A stretch of 48,976 bases of DNA, from the NCBI GenBank assembly GCA_022616195.1, contig JAKEFG010000008.1:1-48976 (forward strand), written 5' to 3'. Every line of letters begins with the position of its first letter. The stretch's first letter is position 1. Below the pieces are notes generated by a model. That model was given only the letters and a program-made list of their open reading frames with translations. It did not search any database and had not been told where the DNA came from. Shown in pieces: positions 35,593-44,991 of this stretch. The position numbers and the translations under genes are program-made. This DNA comes from Candidatus Wolfebacteria bacterium. GTDB taxonomy: Bacteria > Patescibacteriota > Minisyncoccia > Phycocordibacterales > EsbW-18.

Positions 35593-37894
35593 ATGACAAA
35601 AGGAAAACGAAAACAACGGCATAATCTTGACGCGATGTTTGATGTCTTTGTTGACCCGTCAAAGCGAGTGCTTGACTTGCGGACAAAGCCGCCGGAATTT
35701 CCCGTGCCGAGGCGGCGGGTTCGCCTCATGCGAGCGGCTCGCTACTCTGCTCCCATTGCGGTTTTTCTTATTGTCGCGGGGGTAGTTACAACCGTCTCGT
35801 TTACTGGCAGAGCGACGGTTGTGCATTTTTATCCGTCGGTGTGTCTTGGGAGCTGGCAAAGTCCGGAGCGGGCGCAGGGTGAGCCGGAAACGCTCCGCGG
35901 CAATGTATTCACGCGCGATATTACTGCGGTTGTGCGCGCCGCGGGCGAGGAACTCTTCTGCGGCGGGTTCATGGGAGACATACCAGAGGATGCGGCGGTA
36001 ACAAGTGCTTCGCTCAAGGTCGCGGTCTTCGTAGGTGATTACAACACACTCTCGCCGATGCGCACAACCGACACGTCGACGGTCTCACCGGCAGAGGATG
36101 GTGACTCTTCTCCATCATCTCCACAACCGGACGCGTCCGCGCCGGACACGGAATTGTCCGACGAAACCCCCACAGATATCTCAGACGAGGCGAGCGATTC
36201 ACCGGCTGAAGAGAGTGTGCCGGAAGAGAACGGGGCGCAGGGCGAAGAAACACCATCTGACATACCGACGGAAGAATCTCCAGCCGAACCCCTCTCGCTT
36301 TTCTCCAAAGCCATGCGGTTTGTTCGGGGGAGTTCGCTTAAGGGTATTGCGTTTGCATTTCCCCGCGCGAGGGCGCAAGAAGAAACGCCCTCAATCCCGC
36401 CGCAGGGCGAACCGGAAGTTATTATCGAGGAAAGCGCGCCTGCCACAGAGAGCGACGCTTCTACGGAAGCTGATTTTTCGGATGCCAATACTCCGCTTGA
36501 AAACGGTTTGCCGGAGGACGGCACGACAGAAGGTGAGGAAAGTGATACGGCGCCGGCTGAAGAAACACCGGACGCGAGTACCGATTTGTTCTCTGGTTCC
36601 GCCTTTGAGATTCTGGAAGCCGCCTACACGCTTGATGGCACGGAGTGGCTACCGTTGGGGAGTATTGCCGAGAGTGACATATTCAATGGTGTTGCGACAC
36701 TTCCGCTCCCCAAGATTTTCTGGGAGGAGCTCGCCGGCATTCAAATTCGGCTCACCAGCGGCGGACGTATTGACGCGGACACCGCCCTTGCGGTTGACGC
36801 GGTGTGGATTGAGGTTGACCACGAGGAAACACTTGTTGGACAAAAGCTCACCCCCAAGGAGGAGGCGGAGCTTCAAGCTTCCCAAAATAAATGAGTCTGT
36901 CTATAACATTCTCCAGAAGGGAAAGAGCCACTTCGCCGGGGACGAGGATGTGCTCCTTGAGTTTGAACTGCCGCCGTACAGCGATCCGTTTGCAACCACC
37001 ACACCCGCAGACACTTCCTCCCCCGACGACGCTGAAACAGAAACAGTATTCTCGCCCGAGGTGTCTGTACCGACGGCGACAACCGCGCCGGAATTGTCGA
37101 CAGAGAACGAGAGTGCTCCGTCCACCCCACTGGAAGAGCCAGCGACTACCACAACACCAACCGTTGAGAGTGAAGGAAATTCCACATCGTCTCCCGCGGC
37201 AGAAGAGCCGATGTCTCTGGAATCTGAAGACGCTGAAACACCGTCACCCGATGAATCCGAAAACACCGGACCACCCGCCTCGACAACTGCTAAAGTGAGC
37301 GTGCGTGTTGGCGATGAAGCGGAAAAAGAAAGTAACGGAGCCGTAGCGGCTCTGATTTTGCATCTCCCGCGGTGGCGTCCGCGGGAGGCGAGTGCGCAAC
37401 AGGTGCCCGAACAGCCCATACCGCACGTCGCGCGGGTCACGGTGCGCGATCCTCTCGGTGAAGAACTTCCGATTCCTGCAGAGGTGCAGGAAGCCAGTGA
37501 CCTATCCTGATACCGAAGTACACGTGTTTCTCAAGCGACGCGACAGAGACGTCGTTGCACAGTACACGGCGTCGAGCGATGCGGGCGGTAACTTCTTGTA
37601 TCGGCACGCTGAGCGCGCCGGCGCCCAGCGGCTGGTCTCGGAAACGCACTCGCCATTCTTAGGCCGCTCGCAGAGAGGGGTGCATACCAGTTCTGGCTCA
37701 CTGCGGTGCTGGACAGCGGTGAGACCGACCCAACCCAGCCGTTTGATGTAGCTGTCGGTCAAAACGACAGTGTTGTTGCGACGCTCCTAACGATTGGCAG
37801 TACGGTCATCATATTGCTTCTTGTGCTGGTAGTGACGGCATTGTCCCTCCGACACTACGTTCTGCTCAAAGAACAACAGACTCCCGCCAAGTGA
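35593..37894 (+). pseudogene. Large TM-anchored, acidic low-complexity surface protein, reading frame interrupted by apparent frameshifts
   Basis: Coding signal passes frame 1 (to 36894), frame 2 (KINESVYNILQ...IPAEVQEA), frame 3 (VTYPDTEVHVFLKRRDRDVVAQYTASSDAGGNFLY), frame 2 (LAERGAYQFWLTAVLDSGETDPTQPFDVAV + C-terminal TM). Confidence 0.65.
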
Positions 37895-38006
37895 TACATC
37901 GGGCAAGCCCCCCCCGCGGTGTCGGCGGAGTGACTGCTGGCAATGTTCAAGTAACGGTCTGCCGATTGCACGCGGAAACACCGGTGTCCGAGTGACGGCT
38001 CTCTGG

Positions 38007-38012
38007 TACAAT
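38007..38012 (+). promoter_or_regulatory. Extended -10 TGG-TACAAT, 7 nt from ileS ATG 38020
   Basis: CTCTGGTACAATGGAGCGCATGGATG. Confidence 0.6.
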
Positions 38013-38019
38013 GGAGCGC

Positions 38020-41000
38020 ATGGATGCGGAATCACACAAGAGCGAGGCGACAGAGCGCACCGTCGCCGCAAAGAAACCCGCCTTCGCTAAAGCTGTGGCG
38101 GGCAAGTCCGCTCTGGCGGAGAGAGAAGAGCGTATTCTTGCGTTTTGGCAAGAAAACAACATTTTTGAGAAATCGCTGGCGAAGCCCTCGCCAAAGGGTG
38201 AGTTTGTCTTCTATGAAGGGCCGCCGACGGCGAACGGTCGCCCCGGCATTCATCATGTGGAAGCGCGCGCATTCAAGGACATCATTCCGCGGTATAAGAC
38301 GATGTGCGGGTACCATGTGCGCCGGAAAGGCGGCTGGGACACGCACGGACTCCCCGTGGAGCTTGAAGTAGAAAAAGAACTCGGGTTCAAGACCAAGAAA
38401 GATATTGAAACCTACGGTATTGCCGCATTCAACCAAAAGTGCCGCGAGAGTGTCTGGAAATACAAAGAGGAATGGGAGCGATTTACCACACGCATCGGCT
38501 ACTGGCTTGACCTTGAGCACTCTTACATTACCTACGAGACGAACTATATTGAGTCGCTTTGGTACATTATCAAGCGGGTTGCCAAGAAGAATCTGCTCTA
38601 CAAGGATTACAAAGTGGTGCCGTGGTGCCCCCGTTGTGGCACCGCGCTCTCCAGCCACGAGCTCGCGCAGGGATACGCGGATGTTGAAGACACTTCAGTC
38701 TATGTAAAGTTTCGGGTAAAAAACCCGGAGAGAGTCGGCCTATCGGGAGATGTGTACCTCCTCGCGTGGACAACAACCCCGTGGACCTTGCTGGGAAACG
38801 TTGCATTGGCTGTCGGAAAAAATGTTGAGTATGTAAAACTTCAGATACTTGATCCTGAAAAGTCAAAAAAAGGAGAAAGAAAAATTATAAACCTAATTTT
38901 ATCTAATGATATTTATTTAAAATTATACGATGCGGATATTAAGAATCCTCTCAAGATAGCTCTGGGGCTGGCACATACTCACAGCGAGGAGTTACATGAT
39001 ATACAAAAAACACTCGGATACTTAAAAGGAGAAGAATTAATTGGCCTTGAATACGAACCGTTGTTTCCGTATCTTGCTGACTCACTTCCCGAAAGCGAAA
39101 AGATAAAACTTGATAATGCGTTCAAGGTCTACGCGGCGGATTTTGTGTCCACCGAAGAAGGAGCCGGCATCGTGCATACCGCAGTAATGTACGGACAGGA
39201 TGACTTTGAGTTGGGAACGAAAATAGGACTCCCAAAGCATCACTTAGTAGACGAAGAGGGCAAATTTACCAAAGACACGGGGGAGTTTTCCGGCATGTTC
39301 GTAAAAGACGCGGATACTGCCATTATCGCCGCGTTGACGAGGCAAAATCTCTTTACAGAGGAGAAGATAACTCACACCTACCCGTTCTGCTGGCGCTGCA
39401 AGACGCCGTTAATCTACTACGCGCGCGACTCGTGGTATATTGCGATGTCAAAGTTGCGTGACAAACTCATCAAGGAGAACCAGAAGATACACTGGGAGCC
39501 GACGCACATCAGGGACGGACGATTTGGTGAGTGGCTTCGCGAGGTAAAGGACTGGGCGATAAGCCGCAATCGCTACTGGGGTACGCCGCTCCCGGTCTGG
39601 AAATGCACTGACTGCGGTGGGACAAAAGTCATCGGCTCTATTGCAGAGCTGCGGAAACACACCAAAACATCCGGCAACACCTATTTTGTCATGCGGCACG
39701 GACAGTCGGAGGGAAACACAAAAGGCACGGTGAACTATTTACCAGAGGTGTCAGACGGGCTCACGGATGTTGGCAGGGCGGAGGTAGCGCGAACGCTCAA
39801 ACATCTGCGCCCCGGTACGATTGATGTCATCATCACATCACCTCTTCAGCGAACACGAGAAACCGCAGAGATGGTTCGGGAATACCTCGGGCTTGGCGCA
39901 GACGGTGTTCTTGTTGACGAACGGCTCGGAGAGGTGCGTGTCGGGGAGTTTCAGGGGCTGACGTGGGGTGAGTATCATGATACGTATACTCTGGAAGAAC
40001 AATTCGTAACGGCTCCCGAAGGCGGAGAGACACGAACTGAAGTCAAACATCGTGCCGGGGAATTGCTCCACGAGATTGAAGAGCGTTACCAGGGAAAGAG
40101 CATACTTCTCATTTCTCACGAGGGTGTTATAGAGCTTTTCTACGCTGTTATTGAAGGGGCCGACGCGAAACGCTCGGCGGAGATTATTAGTGGACGGAGT
40201 ATACCCAACGCTCACTTGGAAAAACTTTCCTTCGTGCCCCTGCCGCACAATGCCAACTACGAGGTTGACCTGCACCGCCCGTATATTGACGACATTGCGC
40301 TTGTCTGCGAGTGCGACAGTGTTATGGAACGGGTGCCGGAAGTAATGGACGTGTGGTTTGACTCGGGCGCCGTGCCTTTTGCGCAGGACCACTATCCGTT
40401 TGAAAACAAACGATGGGTGGACTCCAAGGGATACCCGGCGGACTATATTTCTGAAGGACTTGATATGACACGCGGTTGGTTTTATACCTTGCATGCTGTC
40501 GGCATCTTGGCGAAAGGTAAACGAGCGTTTCAAAATGTCATCGCTGTTGGGCTTCTTAATGATGCGAGTGGAAAGAAGATGTCGAAGTCAGTCGGGAACG
40601 TGGTTGACCCGTGGAAAATGCTTGAGAAATACGGCGCGGACGTGCTCCGCTATTGGATGTATACCATCAACCAGCCCGGAGAGTCCAAAAATTTTGATGA
40701 ACGAACAGTTGATGAGGTAGCAAAACGAGTGTTTGGCATTTTGGAGAATGTTACCAAATTTTATGAGCTGTATGCGGACACTGACATTATGCCGGGTATA
40801 GAGAGTAACAATGTACTAGACCGGTGGATTCTCGCACGTCTCGGTATGCTCATTGGTAATATCACGGGAAACCTTGATGCACTCAAGGTGCTTGAGCCGG
40901 CGCGGGCTATTCGTGATTTTGTGACTGACCTCTCAACATGGTACATTCGTCGCTCGCGCGACCGTTTCAAGGGTGACGACGAGAAAGACAAACAGGCGGC

Positions 41001-41691
41001 GCTTGCGACGACCCGCTTTGTGCTTCTGGAGCTTGCCAAAGTGATGGCGCCGTTCACGCCCTTTATCGCTGAAGACATCTACCAGCGCGTAAAGGCGCAA
41101 CACGACACTAATCCGCGAATGGATGCGAATGACACGAATGAGAAATGGAAGGAAAGCGTTCACCTAGAGGCATGGCCGCGTGCAGGGAAGCCGGATGTAA
41201 AGGTCCTTGCCGATATGACAGAGGTGCGCCGTGTGGTGTCCCTCGCGCTTGAATCGCGTATGACCGCGGGCATTAAGGTACGACAACCGCTCGCTACGCT
41301 TAAAATCCGAAATCCGAAATCCGAAATCCGAAATAATGAGGGACTTTTACAACTTATTCGAGATGAGGTGAACGTCAAAAAAGTGGTGTTTGAGGACGCG
41401 ACCGGCTGGGAGGTTGAATTGGATACGACGCTCACATCGGAGCTTAAAGCGGAGGGGCAGGCCCGCGAGCTTATTCGCGCCGTTCAGAATCTACGCAAGG
41501 AGGCTGGCCTCTCACCGAGCGATGCCGTAGTGCTTGAAGTTGACGCTGATGTCGCCGGACGCGCACTTATTGAAAAATTTAAGAATGAGATACAGAGAAC
41601 GGCGCTTCTTCGTGATATTCGGTTTGTAAAAGTTATAGGGACGGAGACAACGATTGACAATGTATCGTTCACTCTGGCTCTCAAAAAATAG
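38020..41691 (+). CDS. ileS: Isoleucine--tRNA ligase (IleS2-like) with inserted histidine phosphatase domain
   Basis: GPPTANGRPGIHHVEARAFKDIIPRYKTM, GGWDTHGLPVELEVEKELG, DVWFDSGAVPFAQ, GKKMSKSVGN; insert FVMRHGQSEGNTKG...ITSPLQRTRETAE...LLISHEGVIE. Confidence 0.96.
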   Translation: MDAESHKSEATERTVAAKKPAFAKAVAGKSALAEREERILAFWQENNIFEKSLAKPSPKGEFVFYEGPPTANGRPGIHHVEARAFKDIIPRYKTMCGYHVRRKGGWDTHGLPVELEVEKELGFKTKKDIETYGIAAFNQKCRESVWKYKEEWERFTTRIGYWLDLEHSYITYETNYIESLWYIIKRVAKKNLLYKDYKVVPWCPRCGTALSSHELAQGYADVEDTSVYVKFRVKNPERVGLSGDVYLLAWTTTPWTLLGNVALAVGKNVEYVKLQILDPEKSKKGERKIINLILSNDIYLKLYDADIKNPLKIALGLAHTHSEELHDIQKTLGYLKGEELIGLEYEPLFPYLADSLPESEKIKLDNAFKVYAADFVSTEEGAGIVHTAVMYGQDDFELGTKIGLPKHHLVDEEGKFTKDTGEFSGMFVKDADTAIIAALTRQNLFTEEKITHTYPFCWRCKTPLIYYARDSWYIAMSKLRDKLIKENQKIHWEPTHIRDGRFGEWLREVKDWAISRNRYWGTPLPVWKCTDCGGTKVIGSIAELRKHTKTSGNTYFVMRHGQSEGNTKGTVNYLPEVSDGLTDVGRAEVARTLKHLRPGTIDVIITSPLQRTRETAEMVREYLGLGADGVLVDERLGEVRVGEFQGLTWGEYHDTYTLEEQFVTAPEGGETRTEVKHRAGELLHEIEERYQGKSILLISHEGVIELFYAVIEGADAKRSAEIISGRSIPNAHLEKLSFVPLPHNANYEVDLHRPYIDDIALVCECDSVMERVPEVMDVWFDSGAVPFAQDHYPFENKRWVDSKGYPADYISEGLDMTRGWFYTLHAVGILAKGKRAFQNVIAVGLLNDASGKKMSKSVGNVVDPWKMLEKYGADVLRYWMYTINQPGESKNFDERTVDEVAKRVFGILENVTKFYELYADTDIMPGIESNNVLDRWILARLGMLIGNITGNLDALKVLEPARAIRDFVTDLSTWYIRRSRDRFKGDDEKDKQAALATTRFVLLELAKVMAPFTPFIAEDIYQRVKAQHDTNPRMDANDTNEKWKESVHLEAWPRAGKPDVKVLADMTEVRRVVSLALESRMTAGIKVRQPLATLKIRNPKSEIRNNEGLLQLIRDEVNVKKVVFEDATGWEVELDTTLTSELKAEGQARELIRAVQNLRKEAGLSPSDAVVLEVDADVAGRALIEKFKNEIQRTALLRDIRFVKVIGTETTIDNVSFTLALKK
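41303..41330 (+). repeat. 4 x AAATCCG tandem heptamer within ileS
   Basis: AAATCCGAAATCCGAAATCCGAAATCCG. Confidence 0.95.
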
Positions 41692-41695
41692 TGAT

Positions 41696-42277
41696 ATGAA
41701 AAAACGAGTCATCATTGTGCATCGCTGGAGCGGCTCGCCGACCTCGGACTGGTATCCGTGGCTCAAGAGTAAACTTGAAAAAAGGGGATTTGAAGTGGTC
41801 GTTCCTGTTATGGGCGATACTGAGGAGCCGACGATTTCCGAGTGGGTTGACAATTTGCCTAAGGTGGTTGGAGAGCCGAACGAATGGACGTTGTTTGTCT
41901 GTCACAGCATTGGCACACAAACCGTCTGGCGTTATTTGGAAGGTATTGGTGAAAGAAAGGTTGGCGGCGTGGTAGCTGTAGCGCCGTGGTTTCATCTTGA
42001 GCACCTTGAAGATGAGGATGTCGAAAGGATTGTTCGACCGTGGTTGGAGACCCCGATTGATTTTGCGGAAGTGCGCCGCGCCGCAGAAAAGGTTGTGGCC
42101 TTTTTCTCGGACAACGACCCGTATGGAGTTTCACAAGACACGGACGGTGTGGTTCTCAAAGAGAAACTTGGGGCGGAACTTGTTCTTATACCCGAAGCGG
42201 GACATTTTACTGAAGATGACGGCTATACCGAATTTCCCGAAGTTTTAGATGTGGTCCTGCAGTTGGCTAGAGACTAA
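41696..42277 (+). CDS. Alpha/beta hydrolase (RBBP9/YdeN-like)
   Basis: RVIIVHRWSGSPTSDWYPWLKSKLEKRGFEVVVPVM, FVCHSIGTQTVWRYL, IPEAGHFTEDDGYTEFPEV. Confidence 0.85.
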   Translation: MKKRVIIVHRWSGSPTSDWYPWLKSKLEKRGFEVVVPVMGDTEEPTISEWVDNLPKVVGEPNEWTLFVCHSIGTQTVWRYLEGIGERKVGGVVAVAPWFHLEHLEDEDVERIVRPWLETPIDFAEVRRAAEKVVAFFSDNDPYGVSQDTDGVVLKEKLGAELVLIPEAGHFTEDDGYTEFPEVLDVVLQLARD

Positions 42278-42301
42278 TGACTACAAACTAAGGACTGATT
42301 T

Positions 42302-42892
42302 ATGTACACCAAGTATCATACGGAAGGGTTGGTGTTGAAAAGTTTTAATCTGGGCGAAGCAGACCGAGCGTACCATATCTTTACACGTGATTTAGGGCTT
42401 GTGTATGCCAAGGCGCAGAGCGTCCGTGAGCTCAAGTCAAAACTGCGCCCTAATCTGCAGGAACTGTCGCACGGTGCGTTCTCGCTCGTCCGTGCCAGGG
42501 ATGTGTGGCGCGTGACGCATGCCGACGCGGAGGCACATTTCTTTTCAGAATTGAGCGGTGACAGCGTGCGAATGGATATGGTGCGGAGGGTATTAAAACT
42601 CTTGCGCCGATTGCTACCGCAGGAGGAGCCGTACGCAGTGCTTTACCAAAGTGTTGTGCACGGACTTCTGTTCTTAGTCCGATATCCGCTTCGTGGCGCG
42701 GAACTGGAAAATTTTGAAGTGCTCTTGGTTCTCCGGATATTAAACCAACTTGGCTATCTTGGCGGGTCCGGGGCGTTCGGCTATGTACTCGCCGCGCCGC
42801 ACATCAACGATATGCATGTGGCGGAAGTGGGACGTGTGCGTCACCGCGCGGTCTACGAAATCAACCGCGCGCTCCGGTCTGTTGATTTGTAA
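42302..42892 (+). CDS. recO: DNA repair protein RecO (short)
   Basis: TEGLVLKSFNLGEADRAYHIFTRDLGLVYAKAQSVRELKSKLRPNLQELSHGAFSLVRARDVWRVT. Confidence 0.8.
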   Translation: MYTKYHTEGLVLKSFNLGEADRAYHIFTRDLGLVYAKAQSVRELKSKLRPNLQELSHGAFSLVRARDVWRVTHADAEAHFFSELSGDSVRMDMVRRVLKLLRRLLPQEEPYAVLYQSVVHGLLFLVRYPLRGAELENFEVLLVLRILNQLGYLGGSGAFGYVLAAPHINDMHVAEVGRVRHRAVYEINRALRSVDL

Positions 42893-42895
42893 CTG

Positions 42896-42941
42896 GTATA
42901 CCCCGCACCACTTTTGTGTACAAAAGTGGTGCGGGGTATAC
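42896..42941. terminator. 46-nt perfect hairpin (22-nt arms, 2-nt centre) between recO and next gene; 3' arm contains a -10 box
   Basis: GTATACCCCGCACCACTTTTGT-GT-ACAAAAGTGGTGCGGGGTATAC. Confidence 0.8.
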
Positions 42942-42942
42942 T
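42937..42942 (+). promoter_or_regulatory. -10 TATACT, 7 nt from ATG 42950
   Basis: GCGGGGTATACTACAGAGAATGACG. Confidence 0.55.
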
Positions 42943-42949
42943 ACAGAGA

Positions 42950-44881
42950 ATGACGAGAAAACAATCCGATGACGATAGCCCGCTTGAAGAGCTTGAGGGA
43001 CAGCTCTATGCTCGCCGCGAGATGCCGGCTTCGCGCCGCCCGCGCCTCCATCCGGACGATGCGCGAGAGGTCGCGTCGGATTGGCAACATGAGCATCCGC
43101 ATGTCACCCCGGGACTAGACAGTATGGTACGGAGAAAGAAGGGAAAATTTGTAAAACCGTTTCTTCTCTTTGCGGTTATCTTTTTTGTCATCGCCGTGGG
43201 CATTGCGGCGGTGGTAATTACCCGCGGCGGCAACACAGTATCGTCGCGCAACGTGGAGGTGTCGGTGACCGGTCCGGTGCAGGTGGACGCCGGCGACATT
43301 CTGTCGTTTACTGTTTCAGTAAGCAACGAGAACACAACGGCGCTTGAAACGACAGACCTCATTGTGGAGTTTGCGCCCGGTACGCGTGATCCCGACGATA
43401 CTGCCCGGGAACTGCCTCGCCTCCGCGAGTCGCTCGGGAGATTGAACCCCGGTGCCGTGGCCAAGAAAGAGATGCACGCCACAGCGTTTGGCAAATCGGG
43501 TGACAAACAGGAAATTATCGTAAGTGTTGAGTATCGCATTGTCGGGTCAAACGCGGTGTTCGTGAAAGAAAAGGCATTTACGTATGAAATCGGACACACT
43601 CCGGTAACGCTTCTCGTGGATGCTCCGTCGGAGATAAATGCCGGTCAGGAGTTTGAGATGGAAGTGTCGGTGGTTTCCAACTCCACGGAGACGCTCAAAA
43701 ATCTCTTGCTTGTTGCCGAATACCCGTTTGGTTTTGTGTTTGGGGACGCAGCGCCACGTCCAAGTCAAGGGAGTCGTGTATGGGATCTCGGTGACTTGGC
43801 ACCCGGAGCGAAGAAAGTGGTCCGGCTCCGTGCTACCGTTGAAGGGCAGGATGAGGAGGAACGGACTGTGCGATTTACCGTCGGGGTCGCCGACGCAAAC
43901 AAGATTGACGTCGTCACGCCATTTCTGACCGAGACGCACACTCTCGCTTTGCGGCGTCCGTTCGTGGAAGTGAATATAACGCTCAACGGGAGTGTTGCGG
44001 ATGAAGTTGCCGTGCTGAGCGGCGAGCCGGTGCGAGTGGATCTTTCGTGGCGCAATAATTTGCCGGACTCGGTTGTCGATGTGGTTGTTGTGGCGCGATT
44101 GTCGGGAACGGTATTGAATAAATCATCGGTTACCGTTGATGACGGATTCTACCGTTCAAACACGAACACGGTGACGTGGGATAGGCAAAGTGATTCGTCA
44201 CTTGGCGAGCTTCCGCCGGGGGCAACAGGACAGCTGTCGTTTACGTTTGAGCCGCTTGATCTCTCGGATCGTGCGGATATCACGAGTCCTGAAATTGATA
44301 TTGTATTCTCACTCACAGCACGGCGCTTAGGTGACGCAAGTGCACCAAGTACTATTGCAACGGACCTGGGTGAGAAAATCATTCGTGTCAACTCCGATAT
44401 CGCGCTCGCGCAGCGAGCGGTGCACTTTGTTGGGCCGTTTACGAACAGTGGTCCGATGCCGCCAGAGGCGGAAGAAGACACGACGTATACCATCATCTGG
44501 TCAATCTCCAATACGTCGAACAACGTTGACGACGTACAAGTATCGGCAACGCTCCCGTCATACGTCGAGTGGATGGGAGCAACAGATCCATCCGGCGAGA
44601 AAATCTCCTTCAGCCCCGTGGGCGGGCAGGTCATATGGGATGTTGGAGAAGTGGCGCGCGGTATCGGTATTGGCAACTCGCCGCGCGAGGTTGCGTTCCG
44701 GGTATCGCTTACCCCGAGCATCTCACAGGTCGGTGCCGCTCCAACGCTTGTGAGCGAGGTGCGACTCTCGGGCACGGACGAATTTACCGGTGCGCCTGTC
44801 GGCGCCAGCAGCGGGGCCGTTACCACGCGACTTACGACCGATCCGGAGTTTGAAGAAGATCAGGGACGGGTGGTGGAGTAA
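42950..44881 (+). CDS. Membrane-anchored surface protein with DUF11/Ig-like repeats
   Basis: Single TM (FLLFAVIFFVIAVGIAAVVI) then repeated beta-rich segments such as YTIIWSISNTSNNVDDVQVSATLPSYVEWMG. Confidence 0.8.
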   Translation: MTRKQSDDDSPLEELEGQLYARREMPASRRPRLHPDDAREVASDWQHEHPHVTPGLDSMVRRKKGKFVKPFLLFAVIFFVIAVGIAAVVITRGGNTVSSRNVEVSVTGPVQVDAGDILSFTVSVSNENTTALETTDLIVEFAPGTRDPDDTARELPRLRESLGRLNPGAVAKKEMHATAFGKSGDKQEIIVSVEYRIVGSNAVFVKEKAFTYEIGHTPVTLLVDAPSEINAGQEFEMEVSVVSNSTETLKNLLLVAEYPFGFVFGDAAPRPSQGSRVWDLGDLAPGAKKVVRLRATVEGQDEEERTVRFTVGVADANKIDVVTPFLTETHTLALRRPFVEVNITLNGSVADEVAVLSGEPVRVDLSWRNNLPDSVVDVVVVARLSGTVLNKSSVTVDDGFYRSNTNTVTWDRQSDSSLGELPPGATGQLSFTFEPLDLSDRADITSPEIDIVFSLTARRLGDASAPSTIATDLGEKIIRVNSDIALAQRAVHFVGPFTNSGPMPPEAEEDTTYTIIWSISNTSNNVDDVQVSATLPSYVEWMGATDPSGEKISFSPVGGQVIWDVGEVARGIGIGNSPREVAFRVSLTPSISQVGAAPTLVSEVRLSGTDEFTGAPVGASSGAVTTRLTTDPEFEEDQGRVVE

Positions 44882-44978
44882 GACAAAGGAAAAATTAAAA
44901 TTGAAAAATCAAAGAAAGACCGGTTGTCCGGAGACTATTTTACATTTTACTTTTTTACTTTTTAATATAACTTTGTGG

Positions 44979-44984
44979 TATACT
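44979..44984 (+). promoter_or_regulatory. Extended -10 TGG-TATACT, 7 nt from ATG
   Basis: TTTGTGGTATACTGGCGGATATGC. Confidence 0.6.
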
Positions 44985-44991
44985 GGCGGAT

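Noticed and set aside
36035-36890. 5' part of the 491-aa ORF (36035-37510)
   Set aside because: Arg-rich out-of-frame translation of the acidic low-complexity region; only its part after about 36885 looks like a continuation of the surface protein.
38835-39075. AT-rich ileS patch as a mobile intron or intein
   Set aside because: No splicing motifs; the reading frame is continuous and the flanking protein reads as ordinary IleS.
41303-41330. AAATCCG repeats as a CRISPR array
   Set aside because: Units of 7 bp without spacers, inside a coding frame; no cas genes in the window.
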